A stretch of 37,643 nt of DNA, taken from the NCBI GenBank assembly GCA_004325065.1, contig PITI01000014.1, positions 1 to 37,643 of the forward strand, in the 5' to 3' direction. Under the pieces are notes generated by a model. It made no database searches. It saw only the letters and a program-made list of their open reading frames with translations, and had not been told where the DNA came from. Position 1 is the first letter of the stretch. The number at the start of each line of letters is the position of its first letter. Source of the DNA: Hamiltosporidium magnivora. Lineage: Eukaryota > Microsporidia > Dubosqiidae. Position numbers and translations under genes: made by a program. Below are positions 22,671 through 33,899 of this stretch, one piece after another.

Positions 22671-23499
22671 ATTTTGAAATGAGAGAAAAGAGAACGATAA
22701 TGTTATTAGAAGAATTATAGTGTAAATGGGTTTAGTAAAGTCAAAGTATGACCAAAGGAGGAATTCATATATCAACTTAGTTCTATCTCTTTTACTGCCA
22801 CCGTGTCAACAATCATAGATTCTAATCGACATCTCCTCCAGACTGAGATTTCCATTGAATTTCCTAGCCCGTGAGACGCGAACATGCAATATCACTAAAA
22901 ATTTTGGAATAAGAAAATGTCAACAAAGATGTAAACATATTATATGGAACTGATACAAAATTGCATAAAAAATGCATTGGAAAGATTTTATGTTATACTG
23001 TAAGATTTAAGGCAAATATACTGTTTTTTTGTGCAGCACTAATTCTATTGCGTAGTTATTTTGCCAAAATCTATTACTTCCATAGCCAACAGCGGCTGAT
23101 GAATTAAATCTATGCTTTAAATCGCCGTCTATAACGAAATATATGCAAATGATTCAAAAATTTAATAAACTCTTCATTCACAAAATTATGCATCAGCCAA
23201 ACTTGCGCGAAAAAATCGCTCAATATCGTAAATGAAAAGATAACAATGACAGAATACACACGCTATAATATTTCAAGCAATATTGAGGTGATATCAATAG
23301 AAGACTAATCGATTAGAGAACCTTTAGTCAAATATCCCCGTGAATTAACAAAAAACATCAATAAATCTGTGTAAATGCTATATAAGTCGCTTCAAACTTT
23401 GTCACAAGTGCTATCAATTTCACATTATAAATTAAATACTGTACGAAGCGACAATAAAAATAATCATCGATATCGCTTTGAATCTAAGCGATTTTTTCG
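22671..23499. other. Spacer, possibly upstream part of the helicase fossil
   Basis: Mixed-composition DNA with no intact frame. A plus-strand stretch at about 23170-23300 reads KSLNIVNEKITMTEYTRY, vaguely like the IN-x-KI-x-x-x-x-GE segment of Pif1-type helicases of Helitrons, in line with the clear match downstream. Not firm enough to extend the element. Confidence 0.35.
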
Positions 23500-24010
23500 A
23501 TTACTCAACGATTTTTCTGAAATTCTTGAGTTTTAGGTATTCCATCTCTTATTTTAATGTTAAAAATTTGACTACCTATTTTTTTTAGAAACATTCATTT
23601 ACTACGCTTTGTAACTGCCCAAAACTTTCTGTAAAAAAACTTATGAAAAATGCCATCCGATTCACTTTTTATATGGCAAATTCAAAAGAAGTGATTTAAT
23701 GTTCCACGCATTTTAATGTTTCTGACATATATGGGTTTGAATTCAAGCGTTTACAATTTCTTGTGCGACTCACTTTTGCAATGACTATGAGTAAAACACG
23801 AGGACTGTTAGGCAAGTGTATGGAATGCATTTTGAGAACCCTTGCTTCGAAAATGAGCAACTATTTGCACTAACTTCACCTTTTGGAAAACTTTCTGATA
23901 TATTTGTATGCGCATCAGACAAAAATACAAAGAATACTGTATTCTTAAAGTACTCGAATAATAAGAAGAAGCATTGGTATTATTTAATTTTATCTGTTAT
24001 TTCAATTGAA
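23500..24010 (+). mobile_element. Helitron-type (Pif1-like) helicase C-terminus, decayed
   Basis: Reading through frame changes gives the ordered C-terminal blocks of the helicase carried by Helitrons. A FLNS-like start near 23520 is followed by LSVKKLMKNA with MANSKEVI (about 23625-23700), then NVPRILMFLTYMG (about 23701-23739), FEFKRLQFLVRLTFAMTMSKT (about 23740-23800) and MHFENPCFENEQLFAL...GKLSDIFVCASDKNTKNTVF (about 23825-23945). These correspond to the family's VKKL, PRIP, FKR-QFP-RL-FAMT-NKAQGQ and NPCF-HGQLYVA-SRV blocks. Stops and at least three frame changes make it nonfunctional. The GQ of the NKAQGQ helicase motif and the HGQLY histidine are lost. No Rep domain, 5' TC or 3' hairpin-CTRR end was found. 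Confidence 0.7.
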
Positions 24011-25091
24011 TCATTCTTAGTATCCCTTTCTTTTACGATTACGGAAAATGTTGGGCGGGTAAGCACGTATTCAATAAAGGGCTTTGGCGATCTATTTTAC
24101 ACTGCACCTTTGGTTTAGTCTAATAAATTTACTTTTGCTCATAGGTAATATTCAGCGGATATTTTCTTCTTCAAACCATAGAGTTAGAAAAAAAAACTTA
24201 TATTTATACTTTTTTAGCAAAAATTTACCGCTTTGAAGTGAAAAAAACAACAACAATATAAACTTAGAAAATTGAATAAGAACAAGTTAGAAAAATTTAT
24301 AGTCATTAAGAAAATTTTATTCTTCCTTATTTTAATTTGGCTTAATTACCCACTTTTTGATTTTTTTTTCTATTCCTCTATATAAGATACTCTTCTATAT
24401 TTTAATAAAACTTAAAAAAATTAACCGAAAATAACAACTAAGCTGCTAAAATTCAATTTTTTTGAAAATAAAAAGATTTAATGTTATTCAAGTTTCTTAT
24501 TCATCTTATTCGTACAATGTTACACCAATTTGTTTAAAATAACAAAGGAGTACAATAAAGAAACCAGGAGAACATAATAATATACGATATTGTTCTCATG
24601 CCTTTAAGAAATTTTTAATGGGTTTTGGCATATCTCAACCGGAGGTCACATAGCTTATAACTTAAATTTTATAGTCTTTATTTTGAAAAATTATTTACTA
24701 CTTTCTTTTCAGACATACCATTAAAAGGAAATTGATTTTTGTGTAAAACAATATAATCTTTGCAGGAATAAACTGTTAAATTAATTGTTTGGTGTGTTTG
24801 GCAGTTGTATAGTATAAAAGCATGTGATATAACTTATTTGCAAAACTACTAACAATAATATTTTTACCATATAAAAAAACTAAGATTTCGTATTAAACAT
24901 AATAGAATCAAATTTAGTACTTCATTCATTTTAAAAAATGTCAATTCTCTGTAAGAATATTTTTTTATGATCCAGAATATATAATTAAACAAAAAAAGTA
25001 TACAAAATATGTTTTGATTTTTTATGATAGATAGAATTGTCTTCTCACAATCGATTTTTTTGTTTAAATAGTAAGAGAAAATTATATCCAT
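24011..25091. other. AT-rich spacer before pseudogene B
   Basis: No gene called. A 75-codon minus-strand frame (24864-25091) begins in the same CATATG that starts pseudogene B on the other strand. Its composition (Ile/Phe/Asn/Lys) is what AT-rich DNA gives by chance. Confidence 0.5.
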
Positions 25092-26619
25092 ATGAATCTT
25101 AGTTATTTTTTCCAGACGTTTTTATTTCAAATTTTTATTTATTTGAAACTTGAATATATAGCAACAAGCGGAATTCCAGAGAGTAACGCATATCCTTGTG
25201 AAAACACATGACACATCAAGTTTAGCAATTACCCCAAAGATTTACTAAGTTTTGCAATACATCATATTCCGAATTCTGAAATTTTTTGCAAATTTCTTGG
25301 AGAGGTTTTAATCGATTCACATACTTCGATAATACAGAAAAGTCTTGAGAAATTACAAAAAGCAATGTTTACATGTAGCAAAAACCTAAAACACGATGAA
25401 TTTCAACTAGGTGTGATGTATTACAGAGCATGTATTGATGTTTTCAAGGATATATTATATAATATGTTTAAAGATGTAATAGGGTCCAAGTATACAAAGC
25501 CTGAGGAAATAAACGAGGACATATCAGTCTTTGCAAATAAGCTAAATGATAGGATTTTTATGAATAAATTAAAGGAAATGAAACAATGGAATTCAAAGAA
25601 ATTAACAATGAAACAAAACAAGTATGATATCAAAAAGCTTATAAAAGACATTTCCGAACATGAAAAAATTTCAAAATTTGTTTTTGAGCAATTTTTTCTG
25701 TTTTGCGAATGTTTTTTTTCACCCATAAAGCATGATATATCCTTAAAACGATATTTAATCCTTTCTGCATCACCAGGATTACAAAAATATAATAAAAACA
25801 TGGAAAGGCATGATGATTATTTTAAAAATATTAAGCAAATTTATGGTTTTAGTGAGTCTAGGTATTTAATAGGCTCATATTTGGAAGATATTGAAAATTT
25901 TATATCAGAACACATTGCATTATTGGGGAATGGTCTTCGGCACTCAGAAAAATTATTTGCAAAGATTATACATTTTCTTTCGACTTTGATAGAACTTCAT
26001 TTATGATTTCTCGGGTTAAAAAAAACATTTTGTTCATGAATATAACCACGAACTCTCAAAAAACATTTTTGCAGCTAACGGCAGATTTGGATCGTGTTTA
26101 GAATCCGAATTTATCGATTCTCTAAATAATTGTGATGAAATAAAATTCAGTATTATACTTGAGTCAGAATATTTGATATCTGTATTTATCAGAGATTTGA
26201 TTAAAAAAATTGGTGAAACTAATTTTTTACAAATGTTTTCTTCGGGAAATTTCAGTAAAAACGAACAGTTGGCTTTGAAGCACATATATAAACAAATTGA
26301 ATCTATCGAGGAACTCGAACCTTTTAAAAGTGAAATATCGGGTAGTCTTACGCAATATTTAAATTTTTTAAAAAAAGATGTTCGTGTAGTTTTTGCTTTT
26401 CGTAAACTCGACGAAAGATTATTTTCGTTCATAAAAAACGAAATACTCACGTCTTTTGTTTCCAAGGCTACTAATGAATCAATCTGTAATAAAATATTTC
26501 AGAATCAATAAATATTTAAAGTTTTTTTCGATTTATACAAAAAATACTTAAAGACATCAACTGAGAATTTAAAAAAAATCAAATGTGTTAAGAGCATCGC
26601 TTTTATTGATTTACAATAA
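25092..26619 (+). pseudogene. Broken member B of the unknown secreted-protein family
   Basis: The gene of about 509 codons starts at ATG 25092 (MNLSYFFQTFLFQIF, hydrophobic leader). Its first stop, TGA at 25209-25211, falls where A and C have Gly in TGH(I/V). The same frame then runs open to 26006 with YPKDLLSFAIHHIP, KHDEF, FMNKLKEMKQWNSKKL, FFLFCECFFSP and DDYFKNIKQIY. A one-base loss near 25935 moves LRKIICKDY and FDFDRTSF into another frame, and a second shift near 26029-26040 precedes YNHELSKNIF. The last long piece has LNNCDEIKFSIILESEYLI, FSSGNFSKNEQLALK, SIEELEPF and DVRVVFAFRKLDERLF. TAA at 26509-26511 replaces the Glu of NQEIFKV; beyond it IFKVFFDLYKKYLK and KIKCVKSIAF continue in frame to TAA 26617-26619. 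It is closest to copy C. Function is unknown. Confidence 0.8.
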
Positions 26620-29054
26620 ATTAAAAGTTTTTTTTGCTTTAATAGATATATTTAATACATGATTTATTCTACTTGAGTTTCTTGATATTTTATAATTCTC
26701 CTCAATATTTATAATTTCGTTATATTTGCCTCTTTTTAAATTTTAGTTAATCTTTTGTTTCGGTAATTTCCTTTATTATAAAATTTATTAAATTCGCTAT
26801 TTATTTGGAATTTATTTCTGCTCTTGGTAGTATTATAGTAAATATTGGTACTCTTAGGGTCTCTCTGTTTATTTTGAATATTTTTTATGCTTTTACTAAT
26901 TATAATTTACTATCACTCGACACAAACTGTTTTAGTCGATTCAAGAGAAATTGTAATGTAAATTTTAAAAACCCAATATAAATTTAAACGTAAATTTCAT
27001 AATGTAACTTTATTTGCGACTATTTGCTCTCTTTAAGCAAAATTTTAAATATTAGCTGTACTGCAAAAAATATGAAGCCTATACGCTAACAAGCTTCTTT
27101 ATAATTACAGGTTGTTATAGTTCATTATCTGCTCTTTTTTCGGATCTATCCAAGCCAGAATCATGAAATACCGCTTGTGTATGCCATGTATTTTTGTATA
27201 TTCTTGATGAGTTAGTAAAATCAGAGATATTAGCGCAAACCGATATATATTATCTTTTTTAATTACAGACCTCGGTGTTTTCTATTTTAATCGTATAAAG
27301 ACAAACATTTTCAGACAGACTCGATAATCTTGTTACCATGTAATAGCTCTTATATTCATCTCTTCGGTTTCTGGGGACATATTTTCTATATCCAGTTTTT
27401 ACCCGACTCTCTATTCTTATACCTATTATTACCATTTGAAAAACGAATATTTTTAAATCGTTTCATGAAAAAAATTACCAAAACGAAAAATTCAGAATTC
27501 AGAATTAAGCTTTAAAACATAGCCTCCTTTATATATTCCCTTCTCTTCATAATGTTGAATTTTATCCCAAGCAAGAAGAAATAAGATCCAGCAGCCATCC
27601 TTAACTTTTATATCTGATAAGGTTTAAATAAAATAATATGCTATATCCTTAGAAAGAAATTAAAACTTCGTTTAGGGAAAATAAGAGACATAAATATAAA
27701 CTATAAAAGTATGAAATTGAAAATAATACTACAAATTATCAGAAATAAAAAAGTCTTTAAGCGCTGGTTTGGTTTTCTTTGCCTTATTTAATTATTTAGT
27801 GTTTTTTAAGTTTGATATTTGGATTCTTTGCTATATTTAGCGCTGAAAAATGAAAAAAAGCAAAATTAGAAAAAATAGGAAATATAAAAAATTTAAAAAT
27901 GAAATTTAATTGATTGCAGAGAAATATATATGGTTTAATTCAACGACCTTTAAACTTTTTAATCGTCTGCAGTTCACTTTTTACTCCAATTTTAAATTCT
28001 AACAAGAATCTATAATAAAAGGAAAGGCTGAATAATATGAAAAACAAATGCGTAATTTAAAGTAAGAAAACTTGCAAAAAAATAAAAAAGGCAATACGGA
28101 AAACGATTTATTTAACTTTTATAAAGTCTTTTCAAATAATTTTTGTGAAAGTCTGTATTCTGGCGTTTTTCCACGACTTAGAGTCCTAGGCAAAAAAATG
28201 AAAATATCACAGTAAAATATTAAATATAATGTGAAAATTAAAAATGTATATATTTCCATACCAGAAGTTTTATAATAAGACAAATAAAGTCTAAATATCA
28301 GCAATTATTCTATTGAAATTTTCATTCTAAGGTTTGAATACGAACAGTGGAATGAGTTTTTTCTATTATACTTTCAAAAAAAAGGATTAATATGCTTAAG
28401 AAAATTTACTATAAACATATTTATTTGGTCTGAAAATCGGCACTCCATCGAAATATTCTATTTCTGATATTTTTATCACTTTTTTTATATTTATTTGCTT
28501 TTTTAGAATTTTATAGCATTATCAATCGAAAGTTTTAAATATGATTGAAAATCTAACTCATAGATGATTTTCCCATGAAAATCAAAAAAGGTTCAACTTG
28601 GATTTTTATATATTTCAGAATATTAATCAAAAGCTATTAATATTTTCTCTTAATTTAATGATTTTGTAGGAGTATGATTCAATCTGTAACCAATAGAATA
28701 TTTATTTAAACGCCTTTTGTTGATTTATAAGATTTACAGATTTTGTAAATATTTGTAAAAATAAACCAAATCTCTTTTATACTATTTTACTATATTAAAT
28801 AATTTATCACAAAATACTAATTTATGTATGCAATTTATCGTAAGTCTAGATCGGAATGCCAAGCTTCACAGTTTTTATCTTGTTAGTAATTTAAAACTTC
28901 GAGACAGTAATTCTTGAAAACTATTAAAATATTTGATTTTTATATTCACGTACATATATATTCAGTGACTGGCCTATTAAAATCTGTTAAGAATCTAATC
29001 ATACCTATTGTTTAGAAGATTCTAAGTTATAAAGTGAATATATAAGTCGGTGAT
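26620..29054. other. AT-rich spacer between pseudogene B and a retroelement tail
   Basis: About 2.4 kb with no supported gene. Open frames of about 60 codons at 27330-27515 (+) and 28119-28304 (-) start without good context and are hydrophobic or low in complexity. No transposon motif was recognised. Confidence 0.55.
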
Positions 29055-29345
29055 GGCTTTAAAATTTATATCGAAATACAGGAGTGGTTAACAATTTAAA
29101 AGAATCTGAATCTTATGGCTGGGTCATATTGAACAAATCCTAGAGAAAAGAGAATTTAAAAAAGTATATTCTTAATCTAGAAGGTCGAAGACGTTCCTAT
29201 CGCTCCAAAATCAGATGGCTAGATGACATGAAAAAATATCTCAGTACGTTGGTTTAGACAATGAAAGAGAGAGGCGCTAGATCGTGAAATACGGCCATTT
29301 ATAGTAAATGAGACTAGGGCTCTTCACGATAATTAATGCCATGAG
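29055..29345 (+). mobile_element. C-terminal scrap of a non-LTR retrotransposon
   Basis: The segment around 29180-29230 reads EGRRRSYRSKIRWLDDMKKYL, then GLDNERER and, after frame changes, a LDREIW-like string and IVNETRALHDN. The G-R-R-R/x-K/x-R-W-L-D-D-(V/M) block followed by an R-x-x-W and V-x-x-A-x-x-H end is typical of the extreme C-terminus of endonuclease/RT retroelement proteins (RTE/jockey-like). Frame breaks and stops show decay. Related pieces lie at 35010-35225 and 36225-36310. Confidence 0.6.
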
Positions 29346-30563
29346 TTAGTTGTTCCTCATTGAATTACATTTTTAGAACCAAATTTTATATTTCTTGAGA
29401 AACCAGACTTAACAATAACACATATCTCTTATTATGGTATTATAGTCATAATACTGTATATTTTTATGTTTCGCTGGTATTATACAGATCTAAAAATTTT
29501 ATTGGCTTCAAAAATTGTATTAATTACCGATGGAAATATTTCGACGCTCTTATGGAAATAATTAGGCGAATTTCTCTCGACTTATAATAATTTATTGTCA
29601 CAATTTACACAATTATTAAGCAAGTATTTTAAGATTTTCTAAACAATTTGGTTACAAATAGAAAAATTTACGGAGGTAAACCTGCACAAAATTTTTCTTG
29701 TACCTTTAAATCTTTATAAATTTATTGGTTTTTTGAAAGAATGTGTATACAGACCATCAAAATATCTATTTAAAACCTTAATATGTTCAAATCGAGACCA
29801 AACTATAAAAATTATTAAAATATAAATGTAAAGCGAATGAATATTTTCAAAAATTGATATTTTTCTTGTTCCTAAAATTTCTATTCTTTTCTTTGCTTCT
29901 CTTTCGCAGAAGAATTTTCTTAAATTAGTCTTATAAGTAAAACAGATAGTCTTATTTATACTTTTTTGAAGTCACTTTTATTGCTAAATTAACATAAAAA
30001 AGATTTAAATGGTTTACAATGTCATATTTGATTTTTATGAATGGTTTTTTTGAAATAACTTTTTGATTTTCGTTTAAGTAACCACAGAGAAATAGAACAT
30101 CAAGCTTTCTTTCATCTTAAGACTTAAGCAAATATTGTTCAACAATATTATTTCTATAAATGGATCTGTAAACGTTATTTATAACGAGTAACGGTGTTAA
30201 AAAAGTAAATATTATTTGGCTCAATTGTTTCATTATATTTACATTGTATTCATGACAATAAGTGAGTAAATATTTGATTCAAAGGTTATTTATTGGTGAA
30301 TATATAAAAAATATACCTAAGTTACAAAACAATAGGTTTTTTAACGAAAATCTTTTCGTATGAAAATATAGTGGAGGGGAATTTAGACTAATTATCGTAA
30401 AACAATGGCAGAAACATAAATATGGCAAGAGAAAAAAATTGAAATTAAAAATTTTAAGAAGGCTAATAATTAATTAATTAAATTCGAAGAATTAAAAAAA
30501 CAATAGAGTAATTCATATCTAGATTTAGTTTTAGTGCTAATCAAAAAACTCATTTATTATTTT
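29346..30563. other. AT-rich spacer 3' of pseudogene C
   Basis: No gene or recognised element. A short ATTAATTAATTAA-like tract lies near 30470. Confidence 0.6.
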
Positions 30564-32089
30564 TTATTCTAAATCCATATAGTTGATACTCTTAACACAT
30601 TTGATTTTCTTTAAATTCTCAGCAGATCTTTTTAAGTATTTTTTGTATAAATCGAACAAAACTTTAAATATTTCTTGATTACCGAATACTTTATCGCGAA
30701 TGCGTTGTTTTGTAAATACAGAAACAACTGAATTCAGTGATTCTTCTTCTATGAATGAAAATAATCTTTCATCGAGTTTACGAAAAGCAAAAACTAAATG
30801 AACGTCTTTTTTAAAAAGATTTAAATAATGCGTAAGACTACCCGATATTTCACTTTCAAAAGGTTCGAGTTCGTCGATAGATTCAATTTGTTTATATATT
30901 TCTTTCAAAGCTAACTGTTCGTTTTTACTGAAATTTTCTGATGAAAACATTGTAGAAAATTCACTTTCATCAATAATATTTTGAATGAAATCGCAAATAA
31001 ACACAGCTATCAAATATTCTGATTCCAGTATAATGCTGAAATTTATTTCATTACAATTATTTAGATCAACGATTGACTCTGAATCGGATTTAACAGGACG
31101 TATATTTGAAAAAATTGTATTTTCAAATTCATGATGTGCATCGAGACTTACAGTATTCTTTATAGTCCAGGAAAGGCTAAAAAATGTTCTTTAAAAATCA
31201 AAAGGATATTTATAATCTCTGTAAATAAGTTTTCTAAGTGCGCACATACCATGACTTAACAAACTATTATAATATGCATTTTTCCTACTTACATTGTTCA
31301 CCGAAAAGAAAAACGGTGAATATTTCCTTTCGTTGTTTTTTTAGATAAGTTCCAAATTCTTAAAAAATTCATCATTAATATATTTTTCCGATGTGCGATT
31401 TTGCCTTTTTGATAATTCTAAAACACGCGAAGGCTCTATACTGTATATTTCATTCACTGGAGAAAGAAAACAATCCCAATACAGACAAAAAAATGAAAAT
31501 ATTAACTGTGAAATTCTTTGATTTTTGGCGAAATCATCAAATATTTTTACGATTTCTTGTTTGTTGGATTTCATCGTTAATTTTTTTTTATTCCATTGTT
31601 TGAGGGTTTTTAACTGGTTAATAAAATATTCATCTTTTCCAAAGACATTTAATGTTGATAAACTACCTTTGATTTTTTCTGAAGATAAACCTGTAAAAAG
31701 ATTTATATCATTCAATAAATCATATAATCGATCTGGAAAATATCTTACACATTCAGTATAAAAAATTTCACACAATTCCTATTCATCGTATTTTAAATTT
31801 TTATTGCTTTTAAAGATTCTGATTTTGGAATTTTTAAGACCGTTTTCTATAATTATATCATTCGAATGAACTAAAACCGGCACGAAAAGTTCACAATAAC
31901 TTTTAAATATAGGCAAATAATATATTACGTACGATAGTAAATCCTTTGGGGAATTACTAAATACAATATGTCCTGTGTTAAAAGCTGAACATTTTTCCCT
32001 TCATTTGTCTCACTGGTATCTCCAGAATATATTTTTATTACGAGCATAATAAAAATTATAAATAGCTTCAAATGCAATCTACAATTCAT
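30564..32089 (-). pseudogene. Broken member C of the unknown secreted-protein family
   Basis: The probable start is the ATG at 32089 (MNCRLHLKLFIIFIMLVIKI, then YSG), a clear signal peptide, chosen because A and B also begin MN. The leader frame is lost at a T-run near 31992-31998. After it the next frame gives NTGHIVFSNSPKDLLSYVIYYLP and stays in register all the way to the end. It is interrupted only by TAG at 31781-31779 (KYDE-stop-ELCEIFYTEC), TAA at 31343-31341 and TAA at 31193-31191 (PFDF-stop-RTFF). Blocks include FINQLKTLKQWNKKKL, FFCLYWDCFLSP, SHGMCALRKLIYRD, LNNCNEINFSIILESEYLI, FSSENFSKNEQLALK, LEPFESEISG, DVHLVFAFRKLDERLF, DLYKKYLKRSAENLKK and KIKCVKSINYMDLE, with TAA at 30566-30564. 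It is the least scrambled copy, with one frameshift and three stops. Function is unknown. Confidence 0.8.
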
Positions 32090-32869
32090 AGGGTACATTT
32101 CTTGCAATCTATTTATACAAAAAAAATAGTCCATTCATTCAAAAAGAACATTTCATCCTTATCAAAGAACAAAAGTTCATAGATTTACTATTTCTGTTTA
32201 ATTACAACGTTCTAGAAAATAAAAAAAACATTTTTTTACCAAAATATTTATTGATACAATGTCGAACCAATATAATTCCCTTTTTATTTATAGCTTTAAA
32301 TTTGTCTAAAAACATTATGAAAAGGACCTGTGATATATAAGAAATGAAGTGATGAGATATCAAATAAATCATAACTTCCTATAGCCTTTCTTTTGAATTT
32401 TTCTATATTCAATAATATTATTTTCTTAAGAAAAAGTTTTAACTGATTGAAAAGAAGACATTCTTTTAAAATAAACCATAAGAGACCTCGTTTAAAAATT
32501 ACTTAGAGCTCTAGCCATAATATTGAATAGATTCCAAAAAATTATTGCAATCAAACGTAAAAATAAAGTAGGAAAGTATTTTGATATATACAAACCATCC
32601 AATGACACCAATTCCTTTCATGAGCTATTTTCCTTTGTTTCATAATTTTCCGATTATTACTAAGAACTGTAATAAGAGTAAAAAAGATAACTGAGAGCTT
32701 AAGTTAAAAAAAAGATTGAAATAGTACTCTTGAAGGTAAAAATAATATATTTTATAAATAAATCACCTCATCTTCGTGCTATGCTTAATATATGTATACT
32801 TCATTCTAATATTACTTCTTAGTGGTATTTTTGTCATATTTTCTCTGTATTCCGTCAATTTAATTATAA
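32090..32869. other. AT-rich spacer upstream of pseudogene C
   Basis: No gene recognised. In-frame sequence continues about 15 codons above the chosen start of pseudogene C, but it lacks similarity to A or B. Confidence 0.5.
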
Positions 32870-33010
32870 ACTATATCGTCTACCCCTAGCAAGAACTACA
32901 TGAAGCTTTTCATCATAGAAACCAACTATTTTACCTTTTGATTTCTATCGAAATCTCTCTTTAGTAGTATCACATTACCAAGATTAAACTATAAACGAAA
33001 AAAGTGAATA
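32870..33010 (-). mobile_element. Possible second scrap of the integrase-type element (C-terminus)
   Basis: The minus strand at 32988-32937 reads FNLGNVILLKRDFDRNQK, matching FNSENVVLIRRFFDTNRS of the element at 14930-16080. It fits the (I/L)-G-x-V-(I/V)-L-(L/I)-(K/R)-R-D-F-D-x-N pattern of that transposase's C-terminal domain. A neighbouring frame also stays open for about 25 codons (GKIVGFYDEKLHVVLARGR). No integrase core was recognised upstream on that strand. Confidence 0.4.
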
Positions 33011-33899
33011 CTATAGCATCTTATACGAACCATATAGTGGCCAGATACAAGCGATACCGCCTGAAAAATATTCATTTACATAGATAATAGATGCTTAGTA
33101 TCTTTTTGTTCTTCATGAAGTAATAACTTTATGTTTTACTTATGTATTTTTTTTAGTTTTTTTTATTCAAAGAGTTGGAATCCTGGATATGGACTCGTCG
33201 CTTGGAAATAAAATACGATATAATGAATATCAATTATGAATTGTCATAATATATTTTGCATTATTTGTTTGACTGTTGTATCATGGGTTTTGATGGTTAG
33301 GAATGTTATGCAAGCTTAATATTCTTTTTTCATCAAGAATTTTCTACTCCAACACATAGCTTGATGAATATTATTAAAGAAAAGAATATTTATTTCAAAC
33401 CTACCGGCATTCATGCCTATACGATCTTTCAATGCCTTCATAGGAATTTCTTAATTGTTTTACACCGAGTTCGATTTTGAAAATTATCGTTTCTCATATA
33501 TCATTCAATTCGTTTTATACGAGATTATTAGAGTTATAGCGAGATAGCGTATAATTTGATTATTGTGTCTCTCATTTGTTTTTAATTCCGTGACTTACTT
33601 AATATTAGAGTGATATAATAAATTTTTATTTAGCGGATATTTGATTATCCGTTCGTTTATAAATTCTTTTCTATTATCTTTTCGTATGATCCCGAACGCA
33701 TTCTCGAGTAATATAAGATTTTCAAGAGTATTCGATGGACTATCACCGACTTTGCTTGTAAATTAACCTTAAACAAAACATAGATAAGCCATTCAGAATG
33801 TATAAAATTAAAAAAAAGCTTTCACTATATATTATGTAGTTCTGCATATCAGCAAGATTCATCTGAATTCACTTTAAACGATTTGCAATTATCATATGC
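33011..33899. other. Spacer of mixed composition, probably eroded element
   Basis: Less A/T-extreme than the typical spacer here. Minus-strand pieces between 33450 and 33780 look coding-like (for example PLNKNLLYHSN and ENAFGIIRKDNRKEF), but I could not assign them. This may be the interior of the element whose other end is at 33900-34505. Confidence 0.35.

Noticed and set aside
24864..25091. 75-codon minus-strand frame head-to-head with pseudogene B (shared CATATG)
   Set aside because: Composition is Ile/Phe/Asn/Lys with no motif. The shared start is probably chance, and neither A nor C has an equivalent frame.
27330..28304. Two ~61-codon frames (27330-27515 +, 28119-28304 -)
   Set aside because: No family resemblance or start context; hydrophobic or low-complexity content expected by chance.
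25092..32089. Alternative genetic code or programmed readthrough to explain stops in the family
   Set aside because: TAA, TAG and TGA all occur at differing sites, and frameshifts are also present. POLK and the two other intact genes show normal stop usage.
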